From positions 5,270,001-5,334,000 of the forward strand of contig CM069876.1 in NCBI GenBank assembly GCA_036172665.1: a stretch of DNA of 64,000 bases. Direction: 5' to 3'. The notes below the pieces were generated by a model, which saw nothing but the letters and a program-made list of their open reading frames with translations, was not told the DNA's origin and searched no databases. The DNA comes from Prosopocoilus inquinatus (taxonomy: Eukaryota > Arthropoda > Insecta > Coleoptera > Lucanidae). Both the position numbers and the translations under genes were made by a program. This document shows, piece by piece, positions 32,966-43,900 of this stretch. Within the stretch, counting starts at the first letter, position 1, and every line of letters starts with the position of its first letter.

Positions 32966-35310
32966 AATTTAATAATAATAATAATAACTTGCCTTTATTT
33001 TACTTGGCGGAGTTCAGCAATGCTGCTCTACCACTCAACCAAGTCCAGCATCTAACTTACATGTTACATATAAAATTTATACACATACGTACGCCATGGA
33101 ACACACAGTCAGTTTTGCATGGACAGAAGATAATCACGATATCTTTTTTTAAAACTAGTAAGCGGCAGAGACCTAATCTCATGTGATATAGAATTGTAGA
33201 TCTTTACAGCATTATATGAAAATGATCTTTCGAAAAGCGAAGTGGTGTGGGGAGTTATGTGCAATGTACTAATACGTCGCAAATTTTTGTCATGATATAA
33301 GTACCTCGGATTTAATAATACGCTAAGATACGAAGGAGATGAAGTAATAAACACTTTATGTATCAAACAAGCCGTGTGGAGTAACCTTCTGTTAGCCATG
33401 TTAAGCCAACCTGCTTGTTGCAGTTTCATTGACACATGGTCTCTTCTCCTGAGTCCTTAGATAATACGAAGACAAGAATTCTGTACTTTTTGTATTCTTT
33501 GGCAGTTTAAAACATCCAAACATGGGCCGCAGACAGCATCACAATAATTGAAGAAAGATAACACCAATAAATCGCATAACTGGATTCTCAATCCTAAAGG
33601 AAGAGATTGTCGATTCATGTATAAACGTCTTAACACCGAATACGATTTTTGTATTAACTTATTAATATGTGATGTAAATCTTAAGTTATGATCAATAATT
33701 ACACCTAAACTTTTAACTGTTTCCGTAACTGAAATATTGGTATTATCAATACTTATATTTATACTGTCTACGGCCCGCTGCCGGTCTTTGGAACTGCAGA
33801 ATATTATTGCAGAGGACTTGTGTGGATTGATATGTAAAGAATGGTTATTTGATATAGTGACTAAATGTTGAATTTCCTCATTTATTAAAATAGAAGCTGC
33901 AGGTAAGTCGGCTGGTTGGTAACTATAATAAATTTGAGTATCGTCAGTGTAACAATGAGTTGAGCAAAATTTAATCTGCTTGTGAAAATCTGATGTGTAC
34001 AGAGTATACAGAATTGGCCCAAATATTGATCCCTGTGGCGCACCAGAATGTATAATTCGAAATGAAGACATTACATTGTTCACGGGAACAGCCTGCGTTC
34101 TGTTTTCCAAATAAGAATTTATAAAATGTACCGCGAGGTCACTAAAGCCGAGATAATGAAGCTTGGCACACATCAATTCGTGATTGATAGTATCGAAAGC
34201 TTTCGAATAATCTATTAAGACAACAGTAGTAAGATCACCTCTGTCTGTAGCGCTTATATCATTGGTAACTTTAAGTAGGGCGGTACTTGTACTAAATCCG
34301 GTTCTAAATCCCGATTGCGAAGGAGGTAACAACTCATTTGCTTGTATATGTGTTTTGAATTGGTCAACGGCGAGTTTCTCTAGAATTTTAGATAACACCG
34401 GCAATAATGAAATAGGTCTTAGATCATTAAATATATTCACGTGTTTTACTTTAGCAACTGGTACAACCAAGGCGCGTTTCCAGCTATTTGGAAATTCGCC
34501 TTTTGAGAAAGAATGGTTTATGACATGTGCAATGTATTTACTTAACAGAGGTAAACATAATTTTATCATATGCATGGAAATACCATCGTATCCACAGGCA
34601 TTCGATTTAATAGATCTAATAGCCTTTTCAACATCGCTTTCAGACACAGCACCAAACGCAAACCACCGCTGATTGTCATTTAGACGATTATTTAAGTAAT
34701 ATGATAAGGTATTGACATTAGCGCTGCCAGCTATCTGGTTTACTGTATCCAGAAAGAAATTATTAATAAGCTCTGGATTATTAAAAGGTTCTGGCAAAGG
34801 TTCGTGGGATTGACTATAACTGATATTTAATGTTTTCAACACTTGCCAGGTTAATTTTTGGTTCTTTTGTGTACAAATATACTGTAAATATGCTTTTTTT
34901 TCTTGCCGGATAGCAATAGTAACAGTATTTCGTAACAACTTATAACTTATAATAGTTCCAATCTGCATTACTTTTAGAATGTCGAAATCTGCTAAGTTTT
35001 ATCATGTTACGAACAACATCCGTGAGCCAAGGAGCAGGTGTCTTAGTTACTCTTACAGTTCTTACGGGAGCGTATTTATCAAAGAGTGCCAAAATAGTAC
35101 TTAAATATTTAAATACTTAAAAATTCAGCTTTACTGTTAAGATCAATAATATCGAAAATGTTATCCCAGGGGATAGAACGCAGGCCATCGTAAAATCTCT
35201 GGTAATCTAAATTTCGTAAATTACGGCATGTGTATAAACGAGCACGCGGAACAGTAATATAATTCAAGACACAGTATATCAACCTATGATCCGTAAAATA
35301 CTAGATACTA
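32966..35310 (-). mobile_element. 5'-truncated non-LTR retrotransposon inside the hAT element
   Basis: Minus-strand copy whose 3' end is a short tandem TTA tail (about 32970-32988 as ATAATAATAATA on the plus strand). The 5' end is lost between endonuclease and reverse transcriptase. 'DKYAPVRTVRVTKTPAPW' upstream of the RT matches the linker of Jockey/CR1-superfamily elements. With the flanking hAT and Tigger this is a third nesting level. Confidence 0.75.
33109..35270 (-). pseudogene. Reverse transcriptase ORF of a Jockey/CR1-type element
   Basis: The longest open part, 33457-34968 (503 aa), contains RT fingers and palm: 'LRPISLLPVLSKILEKL', 'SGFRTGFSTSTALL', 'VLIDYSKAFDTINH', 'GAPQGSIFGPILY' and the catalytic 'YTDDTQIY' (Thr replaces the usual Ala of YADD). 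'VKSLGVIIDHNLRF' marks the thumb. A single TAA at 33457-33459 interrupts the frame, which then continues in phase to 33109. A frame change near 35100 separates the endonuclease-side linker. It is otherwise well preserved, hence fairly young. Confidence 0.85.
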
Positions 35311-35596
35311 GATCAGGAGCGTTTGAATAAAAGTGAAGGAGAATGCTTGAAAATAGTGAAGGAGAATGTTTAAAAAATGTGAAGGAAAATGTTTAAAAAT
35401 TTTTCTATTTTTTCCATTCCTTTTCTTTTAATTTTTAATAATTTTGATAATTGACCGTTTTTGTTTGCCCCAACTTATCTGCCAGAGGGCGCCAAAATAT
35501 GGATTGGCACGCGGGCGGCTTTTGACCTCGCGGGGGCCCTGGACGTTATAGTTGGTAGTTCGTTATAAACGGGTTCGTTATAACCGCTCTTTACTG

Positions 35597-36541
35597 TATA
35601 CAGGGTGAGTTTTTAAGCGCCCTTTCTTCGATTATTTATAGAGAAATTCTGCCTTTTGAGTACTATAAGGTGTTCCACAAACTGGTGGCAGCAAGCGACA
35701 GAATATTTTTAAATGGAACACTCTATATATTTTTTTATAAAGAGGTGTATGCATACATGATTCTTACATGAAGATGTAATATTTGATACTCTGATTAAGA
35801 GCAAATTAATATTTTGTTGCAAACGGTCTGATTTGCATTTTCTTTTTTAATGTTTACTATGAACATGTGTGTTGTCATCCAACAAAGAAAAACAGTAGTA
35901 GTCATAAATAAAGGTGTAAGGATTAATCTAGGTAACAGTTTCAATTTTATTTGTTTTCAATTCAATTTTTCTAAATTCAACGGTGGCCCCCCTCTCTTTT
36001 CACGACTGGATAGTGTTTATGTTCCTTTAAAACTATTGTAGATATTCAGTACCTATCCAATCCTAACAGTTTAATATTTATTTAAAAAATGACTACTTTA
36101 AAATCGATAATAAAGAGTTATTTGTTGTATCGTATTTCAATTTCTTTAACACAATTCCGAAGATAATAGATAACAATTATTACATTTGATTACAAACTTT
36201 TCTTACACTATAATTGTCCTTCCTATTTTATCCTATGCAAGTGTTTTACTTTGTGGTAATTAAGCGTTTTTTTTTTGATATATTGCAGTTTCGGGGCTTC
36301 AGTTGTCTTGAAATCTGATTTAATAAAATCTGAACACCTAAACAAAAGAAACTGTTACCAAATAATTACCATAACGTTACAATAAATTTTGTTACTTAAT
36401 TTTTTTTTTACAAATAATAAATTAACCGACCAAATAAAAAAATTGGTGAACTTCTTTTGTTTGAGTATTCAGGTTTTAAAAAATAACTTTTAATTAAGAT
36501 AACTAAAGCTTAGCAACTCCTAAGAACTTTTATTTGTTTTT
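35597..36541. other. Intergenic, one ACAGGGTG-family repeat
   Basis: About 35598-35735 runs from 'TACAGGGTGAG' to 'TTTAAATGGAACACTCTATA', one unit of the common dispersed repeat. The remainder is AT-rich with no supported coding sequence. Confidence 0.4.
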
Positions 36542-37022
36542 GGGACGTATTCTGTAACTTTTCTGTTAAAATTTAGAGGTCCTTTAAAATTAATAGATAA
36601 AATAGCGACATCTTACGATCGCTTTTTGATTCGACATTGCAGTAGGAAAGACAAATTGAAGCGGATTTGCATGGGGGACTTATTAGGAGCAAATCCGCTT
36701 CAATTGTCTTTCCTACTGCAATGTCAGATCAAAAACCGATCGTAAGATGTCGCTGTTTTATCTGTTCATCACTCTTACATCGCAAATGCGAATAAATTGG
36801 GCAAGTCGTTTTTGTTTGTCGTGGGAATGTCAAGCTTCGTCTCTGCTGACGAAGTCCCAAGCAGGGCTGAAACAGCTGTACAGAGGCTGCTCGAGGTTTT
36901 CACTGCAATCAAAAACGATTTGCAACAAATTTTTTTAAGTTCTTTAAAATGTAAAATACAGTTCCATGATTGGTTGTTACCATAGCAACAAAATTTAACG
37001 GTTTTGATACAGAATAGATCCC
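36542..37022. mobile_element. TIR element containing the ancestral 312-bp unit
   Basis: The ends GGGACGTATTCTGTAAC and GATACAGAATAGATCCC are imperfect inverted repeats. Inside, 36598-36772 is a near-palindrome with arms of about 75 bp around an 18-nt loop. It continues into a diverged copy of the 312-bp unit up to about 36950. The 127-bp element at 499-625 has the same ends without this centre. This is the likely source of the array at 37300-38582. Confidence 0.65.
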
Positions 37023-37299
37023 TTTAACTCTTTATTATTGATTTTAGAGTAAAAATGTAACTTCTTTTATTAATTGAAAAGCTGTTTGGATTAAAAATAC
37101 TGACAACCTGTAAGTTTCCTATCTGTTATTAGTTTATGTTGGCTTATGCCAATGATGCCTACAAAAATAATCATGCAGCAATCGATAACTGATACATAAA
37201 CGCAAGTTCAGTCATCTGTCACTGGTTAGTGTAACTCTGTAGACAAACTTGCAGTGCAAAAAACTTGAACTCCGCAAACTTTCTCCACTATTATTATTT

Positions 37300-38582
37300 T
37301 AGAAAAATTTTGTGCAAATCGTTTTTGATTGCAGTGAGAACCTCGAGCAGCCTCTGGACAGCTGTTTCAGCCCTGCTTGGGGCTTCTTCAGCAGAAACGT
37401 AGCTCGACATTCCCACTGCAGACCAAAAACGACTTGCCCAATTTATTCGCAAATGCGATGTAAGAATGATGAACATATAAAATAGCGACATCTTACTATC
37501 GCTTTTTGACCTAACATTGCAGTAGGATAGACAAATTGAAGCGGGATTTGCTCCTAATGAGTCCCCCATGCAAGGCGGCCATGCTTGCTGTCAAAGCATA
37601 ATGAAAGATTTTAGAAAAATTTTGTGCAAATCGTTTTTGATTGCAGTGAGAACCTCGAGCAGCCTCTGGACAGCTGTTTCAGCCCTGCTTGGGGCTTCTT
37701 CAGCAGAAACGTAGCTCGACATTCCCACTGCAGACCAAAAACGACTTGCCCAATTTATTCGCAAATGCGATGTAAGAATGATGAACATATAAAATAGCGA
37801 CATCTTACTATCGCTTTTTGACCTAACATTGCAGTAGGATAGACAAATTGAAGCGGGATTTGCTCCTAATGAGTCCCCCATGCATTACATTAGGAGCAAA
37901 TCCCGCTTCAATTTGTTAGGTCAAAAAGCGATAGTAAGATGTCGCTATTTTATATGTTCATCATTCTTACATCGCATTTGCGAATAAATTGGGCAAGTCG
38001 TTTTTGGTCTGCAGTGGGAATGTCGAGCTACGTTTCTGCTGAAGAAGCCCCAAGCAGGGCTGAAACAGCTGTCCAGAGGCTGCTCGAGGTTCTCACTGCA
38101 ATCAAAAACGATTTGCACAAAATTTTTCTAAAATCTTTCATTATGCTTTGACAGCAAGCATGGCCGCCTTGCATGGGGGACTCATTAGGAGCAAATCCCG
38201 CTTCAATTTGTCTATCCTACTGCAATGTTAGGTCAAAAAGCGATAGTAAGATGTCGCTATTTTATATGTTCATCATTCTTACATCGCATTTGCGAATAAA
38301 TTGGGCAAGTCGTTTTTGGTCTGCAGTGGGAATGTCGAGCTACGTTTCTGCTGAAGAAGCCCCAAGCAGGGCTGAAACAGCTGTCCAGAGGCTGCTCGAG
38401 GTTCTCACTGCAATCAAAAACGATTTGCACAAAATTTTTCTAAAATCTTTCATTATGCTTTGACAGCAAGCATGGCCGCCTTGCATGGGGGACTCATTAG
38501 GAGCAAATCCCGCTTCAATTTGTCTATCCTACTGCAATGTTAGGTCAAAAAGCGATAGTAAGATGTCGCTATTTTATATGTT
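37300..38582. repeat. Inverted/tandem array of a 312-bp unit
   Basis: Order: two minus-strand units (about 37300-37569 and 37570-37882), two plus-strand units (37883-38172 and 38173-38484), then a partial fifth. Spacing is 312 bp within each direct pair and the dyad centre is near 37884. The blocks I compared read the same apart from a 17-bp loss at the start of the first plus unit. CACTATTATTATT stands at both borders (37286 and 38583), like a target duplication. Each unit keeps an open frame of up to 96 aa ('SRAETAVQRLLEVLTAIKND'), but the same frame is shifted in the older copy at 36542-37022, so protein coding is doubtful. Confidence 0.8.
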
Positions 38583-38696
38583 CACTATTATTATTATTTC
38601 AATATAGTCCACTACATACACTACGTTACGATTAAGTCCTATGTAAATAAACCTTTTAAAAAAGTATGTTAATAATCACAAAACAATGAAGATTTT

Positions 38697-39291
38697 TTAC
38701 GACTTTATAATTTTTCCCCTTACAATTTTTACATCGTCCACTGGCCTATCATTTTTATCAGTCTCGACTAGTCCTACTCTTTTCACGACGTTCATCCCCG
38801 AATGTATTCTCCCAAAAATCGCGTGTTTTCCATCCAACCATTGTGTCGGCGCAAGGGTAATAAAAAATTGCGAACTGTTAGTATCGGGTCCAGAGTTGGC
38901 CATCGATAATATTCCTGCGCCAGTGTGTTTCAGTTCCGGGTGGATTTCATCTTTGAAAGTCTGCCCATAGATAGAAACGCCTCCTTTTCCAGTCCCCGTC
39001 GGGTCGCCGCCTTGTATCATAAAGTCCCGTATTATTCGATGGAATATAGTGTTATTGTAGTAACCCCTGCGAGCCAATTCGGCGAAATTTCTGCATGTTT
39101 GAGGGGCATGCTTCCAATACAATTCTATAGTGACCTCACCCATTCTGAGAAAACAAGAAAAATAATTAAAATCATTTACGTTGTTTTACAGGTTAGATTA
39201 ACTGGACTCACGTTGTTTCTAAAACGACGAAAGGCGGTTGCCACATCTTATCCGGGATTCCGGACTGGTTTATTCCTTGCACGGCCAACAT
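38697..39291 (-). CDS. PPIL1: Peptidyl-prolyl isomerase-like 1 (spliceosomal cyclophilin), complete
   Basis: Two exons, 39212-39291 and 38697-39144, with a 67-nt GT-AG intron give 175 aa (human PPIL1 has 166). Almost the whole protein is one cyclophilin domain. 'FHRIIRDFMIQGGDPTGTG' holds the catalytic Arg and the Phe/Met/Gln of the proline pocket; 'MANSGPDTNSSQFFITL' and 'QWLDGKHAIFG' complete the site. 'VELYWKHAPKTC'-like 'IELYWKHAPQTC' and 'RPVDDVKI' are typical of PPIL1 rather than cyclophilin A. PPIL1 isomerises prolyl bonds in spliceosomal partners and binds SNW1/SKIP in the nucleus. The 'MWQPPFVVLETT' N-terminus comes from exon 1. The first ATG (39291) is chosen; an inner one before 'WQPP' is possible. 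The 312-bp array ends about 110 bp past its stop. Confidence 0.94.
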
Positions 39292-40909
39292 TTCTTTTAA
39301 ATTAATTAATTTCACGGAAAATTTTAAATTCGTTTTTGAATTTGTTAGGTTAGAATGTTTTTCAGGATTGCCACAAATGATAATTAACCAATGTTGCCAA
39401 CAGTGGCAAAATTCTATTGCCGTAACGTTTTATAACATTTTTTCAATTTCCGTAGCAGGACAGTTTCTAAATTTAATGCGAAACTTAAAGAAATGATTTC
39501 GGCTCGGCTTATTAGCTTGCTACCCTCTGTCTTGCATGCCAGTTTTTGTGTCGGCAAAAATCCAGTCTTTTATGAAAACTCGCCCGGACGTCCCAAGTAA
39601 TAACACATTATTTATTTGTACATTGTCATTCATGAAGTTCATAATTTATGGAAATGCTTTCAAAATTGCAATTCAATACATTCTTTCTTTATCCGTACAC
39701 ATTATTTTTGACTTTAAGTGTGAATATTTTCAAAATTACTGCAAATTAAACTTCCTTTTTAACAATTTTTATTCAGAATACTGTACTTTGACCACCTTTA
39801 AATTTTATAAATCAGCTAATCACTCACACATAATAATACTTGTTACACTTTAATAAAATTATTTAATGTGATTATTTCATAGTTGTAGCTCCTACCTTCG
39901 GCACTTTCATTTCTATTAAAATGATGAATTGTCTCGGTAGGTAATTCCAAATTGAAGGAAATTTGGTCTGATTGGAACATGAATTGAGTCCAATAACTAC
40001 ACATTTAAATCTTCTTTTGCAGATCTTGCGAGGTCCATTTTTCTCAAACTCTGTTTATATTAGAGACTATTCTCTGGTCACACAAAAATAATTTAATCAT
40101 CAACAATGTTTATTTAACGGACAATTTGATTTAACCCATTATATTTGTGCCAGTTCTTTAATTTACTTAAACGATCACCACCATCACTAAAGCAATTGAC
40201 TTTAGGCATTCACAATAATTGGACCGCTCCATGGATCGGGGTAGAAAAGTAAGATAGAATGAATGCGTTTAATGCAAGTAAGAGTGAGACAGTAGATTAA
40301 CCGGTATATACCGCTCCAATTATCGTAAACGCCTATTGACAACGTGACATTTCATTCGCGCCAAATTTACAATTTCTCCTAGCGCCATCTCTGCGGATAA
40401 ATACGTTACTAAAACGGCCTGGACAAAAATTTTCAGTTGCCAATAAAACTCTCTCCTGTACTTATAGCTGTGTGGCTATTCAGTTCTGTGCGCTCTATTC
40501 ACTTCTTTTGCACCGTTGGTCGTCTCTCTTTTCCTTTACGTGAAAGTGAGACAAAAATATGAAAGGAGTAAATACACAGTGAACTGATTATCCAAACACA
40601 GTTAAAGTTTCTTGGGTATTATTCTTTCTCTCTCACATAAATGATTTGGTATATCTTGCTTTTCTTATTGTTAACTCTTATGCGCTACGCCCTACCTAAG
40701 AAGATTTACGAATCGAGTCAGTTGCAGAAAAAGAAATAAATGGTAGCAGAATTTTGTTTTCAACTGTTGGTAACACTATAATTAGCGTCTGACGATTGAC
40801 TGACAGGGCATTTTTGACGTTTTCGGTTCCTGACACGAAACCAAAATGTTTGAATGTTACAACAGATGAAATCGAATTATTTTATCCGGTGTTGGTTCAA
40901 AATTGCAGC
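39292..40909. other. Head-to-head region PPIL1 / MAN1B1
   Basis: Holds both promoters and the MAN1B1 5' UTR. A short upstream ORF begins at ATG 40845 and ends before the MAN1B1 start. One MITE is at 40203-40335. Imperfect inverted blocks at about 40467-40490 and 40577-40600 ('CTGTGTGGCTATTCAGTTC') may be another. No further gene seen. Confidence 0.45.
40203..40335. mobile_element. 133-bp MITE
   Basis: TAGGCATTCACAATAATTGG and the complement of CCAATTATCGTAAACGCCTA pair with two mismatches; the inner 'ACCGCTC' also pairs. Located about 0.6 kb upstream of the MAN1B1 start. Confidence 0.65.
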
Positions 40910-43900
40910 ATGATTTCGACTGAGAATGAGCATATTTCCGTGGGAATCCCGATCATCAACGATCCCTATCAAGAATCCAAGAGATCAAGAAGTATATGGA
41001 GGGTACCGTAGATATTTTAATGTGACGTGTGCCAGCCAGAATAGTGTGATTTCGTGATTGCAGACATGGAACCAACTGTCGAGGTTTCAGCGCAGCTTAA
41101 TCTACATGCTCTTGGCGATTTTGTTTTTCACAGTATTATACTTTTTACCTAGCAGTTCAGATAACGTGGTGTTAGAACATACAAAGCCAGAATCGCTTAC
41201 GTTCAGCAAAAATGTTTTGGCTAGCGCAGATAAAAGTGGAGAAAACCTCGAACGGACGAATCGTGCGTTGGAACAACAAGACAATGGTGAGCTGAATTGG
41301 AGTCAAAATCAGGCTGTGCCGCCACCAAATACATCAAAACTATTTACAGGTATGAATATGTTTAAATTTATTACTGCGTACAAGATATTGTGAGAACTAT
41401 GCAAGATTTGTTACAATTTCTTAATTATTGTGGTAGACTGTCTTTCTCATTTTGTCCAAGAGTTTATACAATTTTATATCAAATTTTGGAATGTGTCGTA
41501 CAGGCCTAAATCATTCAGAAAACTCCTGTTAAAAGTTTGAATCGTGTTTCGAATTGTTTGGACCTGAATTTCGTAGTTGTTGCAACAAAACACCTGACTT
41601 GAATTTTTGATTGACAGTTCATTTGTAAATAACCATAATTCAATCCAAACAAGTTTTAAAAATACAGAGATTCAAAGAAAAGAATGTCTGTTTTTGAATC
41701 AAAACACGTTTGTGTTGGTTGGCAGTGACGATAACACTTACTTCAATGTATTTATTGCAAGAACTTTTTCAAAATTTTGCAATTACAAACTAAAGCTTGA
41801 TGCATAGACTAGACGATACATATTAAAAAATATGACATAAACTAACTTGATTAAGTATGTATTTACAATACTCAAACAATATTGAATGACTGATTAAATG
41901 ATTATAAACTCAACACTTCCCCTTAATCTGTCATTCAAATTTAACAGTGCTCTTAAGTAATCCAAATCCATTCACGCAAAAATAATGTTTAGGAGAACTT
42001 AAGCCTTTTGTGAATACGTCAGCAATCATTTTATCTGTTGACTTATAATGAACAGCAATTACACCTCTGTCAACAATGTCCCTAATAAAATGATATCTGA
42101 CACTAATATGTTTAGTTCTATTATGAAAGATAGGATTATATACTAATTTCTGTGAACTTTGATTGTCGTTGTACAAATCAATTTTAACGTCAAAACCTAG
42201 TTCACTCAAGAAGCTTTTCAGGTATACAGCTTCTTTTGAAGCTTCTGACATAGCAATATATTCGGCTTCAGTACTGGAGAGAGCTACACAAGATTGTTTC
42301 TTAGCTTCCCAATAAACAGCTGTACCACTTAACGTGTACACAAAACCGCTGTAAGATTTGCGATCTTGATCATTTGCCCAATCAGAGTCTACAAAACCTG
42401 TAAGTTCAAATTTAAAATTACCATTGAATACAAGTTTAAAGTCAATAGTAGCCTTCAAATATCTCAAAATTCTTTTAAGATGATTCCAATGAACTTTACT
42501 ATAACCATTATTAAACTGACTCATAAAATTAACGGCAAAAGTTATATCAGGTCTAGTATTGACGGATAAATATAACAATGCACCTACAAGTTTTTGATAA
42601 GGAAGTGACAAATCTACATCATTACATTTTTCTAATTTTAAATTAACTTCCAATGGTGTTTTTGCGGGTTTACAATCAAGCATGTTATATTTCCGCAGTA
42701 ATGACAAAATGCATTTTTTCTGATGAATTGAAATTGTCTTCTTATCAACATATCTCTCAATACTAATGCCAATACATTGTTTCGCCTCTCCTAAATCTTT
42801 AACTTTAAATCTTTCTGACAATAGTTTCCTTAACACTTGCTTCTCTGCGTTACTATTACAGAATATTAAAAAATCATCAACATACACTGTAATAATAACG
42901 ATTTTGTCTTCGTTGTTTCTAATAAATACGCAAGGTTCGTACTTCGATTGACTAAAACCTAAATCTAATAAAGTTTCAACAACCGTCACGTTCCAAACTC
43001 TGGAGGATTGTTTAAGGCCATATATTGCTTTATGCAATAAACAAACTTTATTTTCATTTCCAGGAGTTATGAAACCTTCAGGTTGTTCCATAAAAACCTG
43101 TTCTTCTAAATTTCCGTTAAGAAATGCTGTCTCTACATCAAAGTGAAAAATATTTAAATTCATTTTTGCAGCTATTCCAAACAGAATTCTTAACGTTGAA
43201 TTTCTAACGACTGGGGAAAAAGTTTCATGGTAATCTTGGCCAAATGTTTGTGTAAATCCTTTAGCAACCAATCTTGCCTTATGTTTCATTGAACCATCTG
43301 GCAAACTTTTTAACTTAAACACCCACTTGTTTTTAACTACACTTTCATTTGCTGGCCTCTTCACTAGAGTCCATGCCTTATTATCCATTAAAGACTGAAA
43401 TTCACTTTGCATGGCTGCTTTCCACCCATCACTATCGTCACGTGTCAGTGCATCCTTGACATCAATGGGGTCGTCTGCTTCTGCCATGTACACTACATAT
43501 TCTGGATACTCTTTTGATTTCTTCAGCCTGAGTGACCTTCTTAATGTGCCTTCTTCAGTGATACTTCTGTCAATTGTTTCTTCAGCAGGCTCTTCTGGTT
43601 CTACCATGTCTTTTGCATCCTCTTCAAATTCAATTCCATCTGATATGTTTTCTTCAGTATCAATAATGTTTCGGTTAATAGGTATTACATTAGTCTTGTT
43701 ATTTGCAATATCTTCTTTTTTGTTCCAAAATTTGTTTTCTATGAATCTGACATTTCTTCCCTTTGTTATTGCCTTCGGTTTTTCTGGATTAAATAGCCTG
43801 TAGTCTTTTGTATCTTCACAATATCCAACAAAAATATATGGTTTTCCTTTAGCATCCCATTTTCTTCTAAACTGATCGGGAATATAATTGTAACAGATAC

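Larger units (their letters stand above)
32667..35541. mobile_element. hAT-type element inserted in the Tigger copy
   Basis: The ends CAGGGCCCCCG and CGGGGGCCCTG are exact 11-bp inverted repeats. The 8-bp GACGTTAT flanks both sides (32659-32666 and 35542-35549). No transposase is visible in the short arms, so it was probably a non-autonomous copy of under 0.6 kb before the retrotransposon landed in it. Three short tandem 'GTGAAGGAGAATG'-type repeats lie at about 35333-35395. Confidence 0.8.
30624..35596 (-). mobile_element. Pogo/Tigger-like DNA transposon, host of a nested insertion
   Basis: The ends CAGTAGTGTCCGGTTCTAGC and the complement of ...ACCGCTCTTTACTG share CAGTA and 'CGGTT-TA-CGAACCC', and TA flanks both sides. 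'TTCGTTATAA'-type subterminal repeats occur near both termini and at about 32570-32610. The minus-strand transposase remnant is at 30922-32396. Removing the hAT insert at 32667-35541 leaves about 2.1 kb, a normal Tigger length. Confidence 0.75.

Noticed and set aside
34262..34672. 136-aa plus-strand frame
   Set aside because: Antisense shadow of the reverse transcriptase frame.
38173..38463. 96-aa frames in the 312-bp units taken as real genes
   Set aside because: They repeat in recently copied DNA, have no recognised domain, and the older copy is frameshifted. Described as repeat units instead.
37300..38582. CRISPR array
   Set aside because: Repeats are 312 bp with no spacers, and this is a eukaryotic genome.
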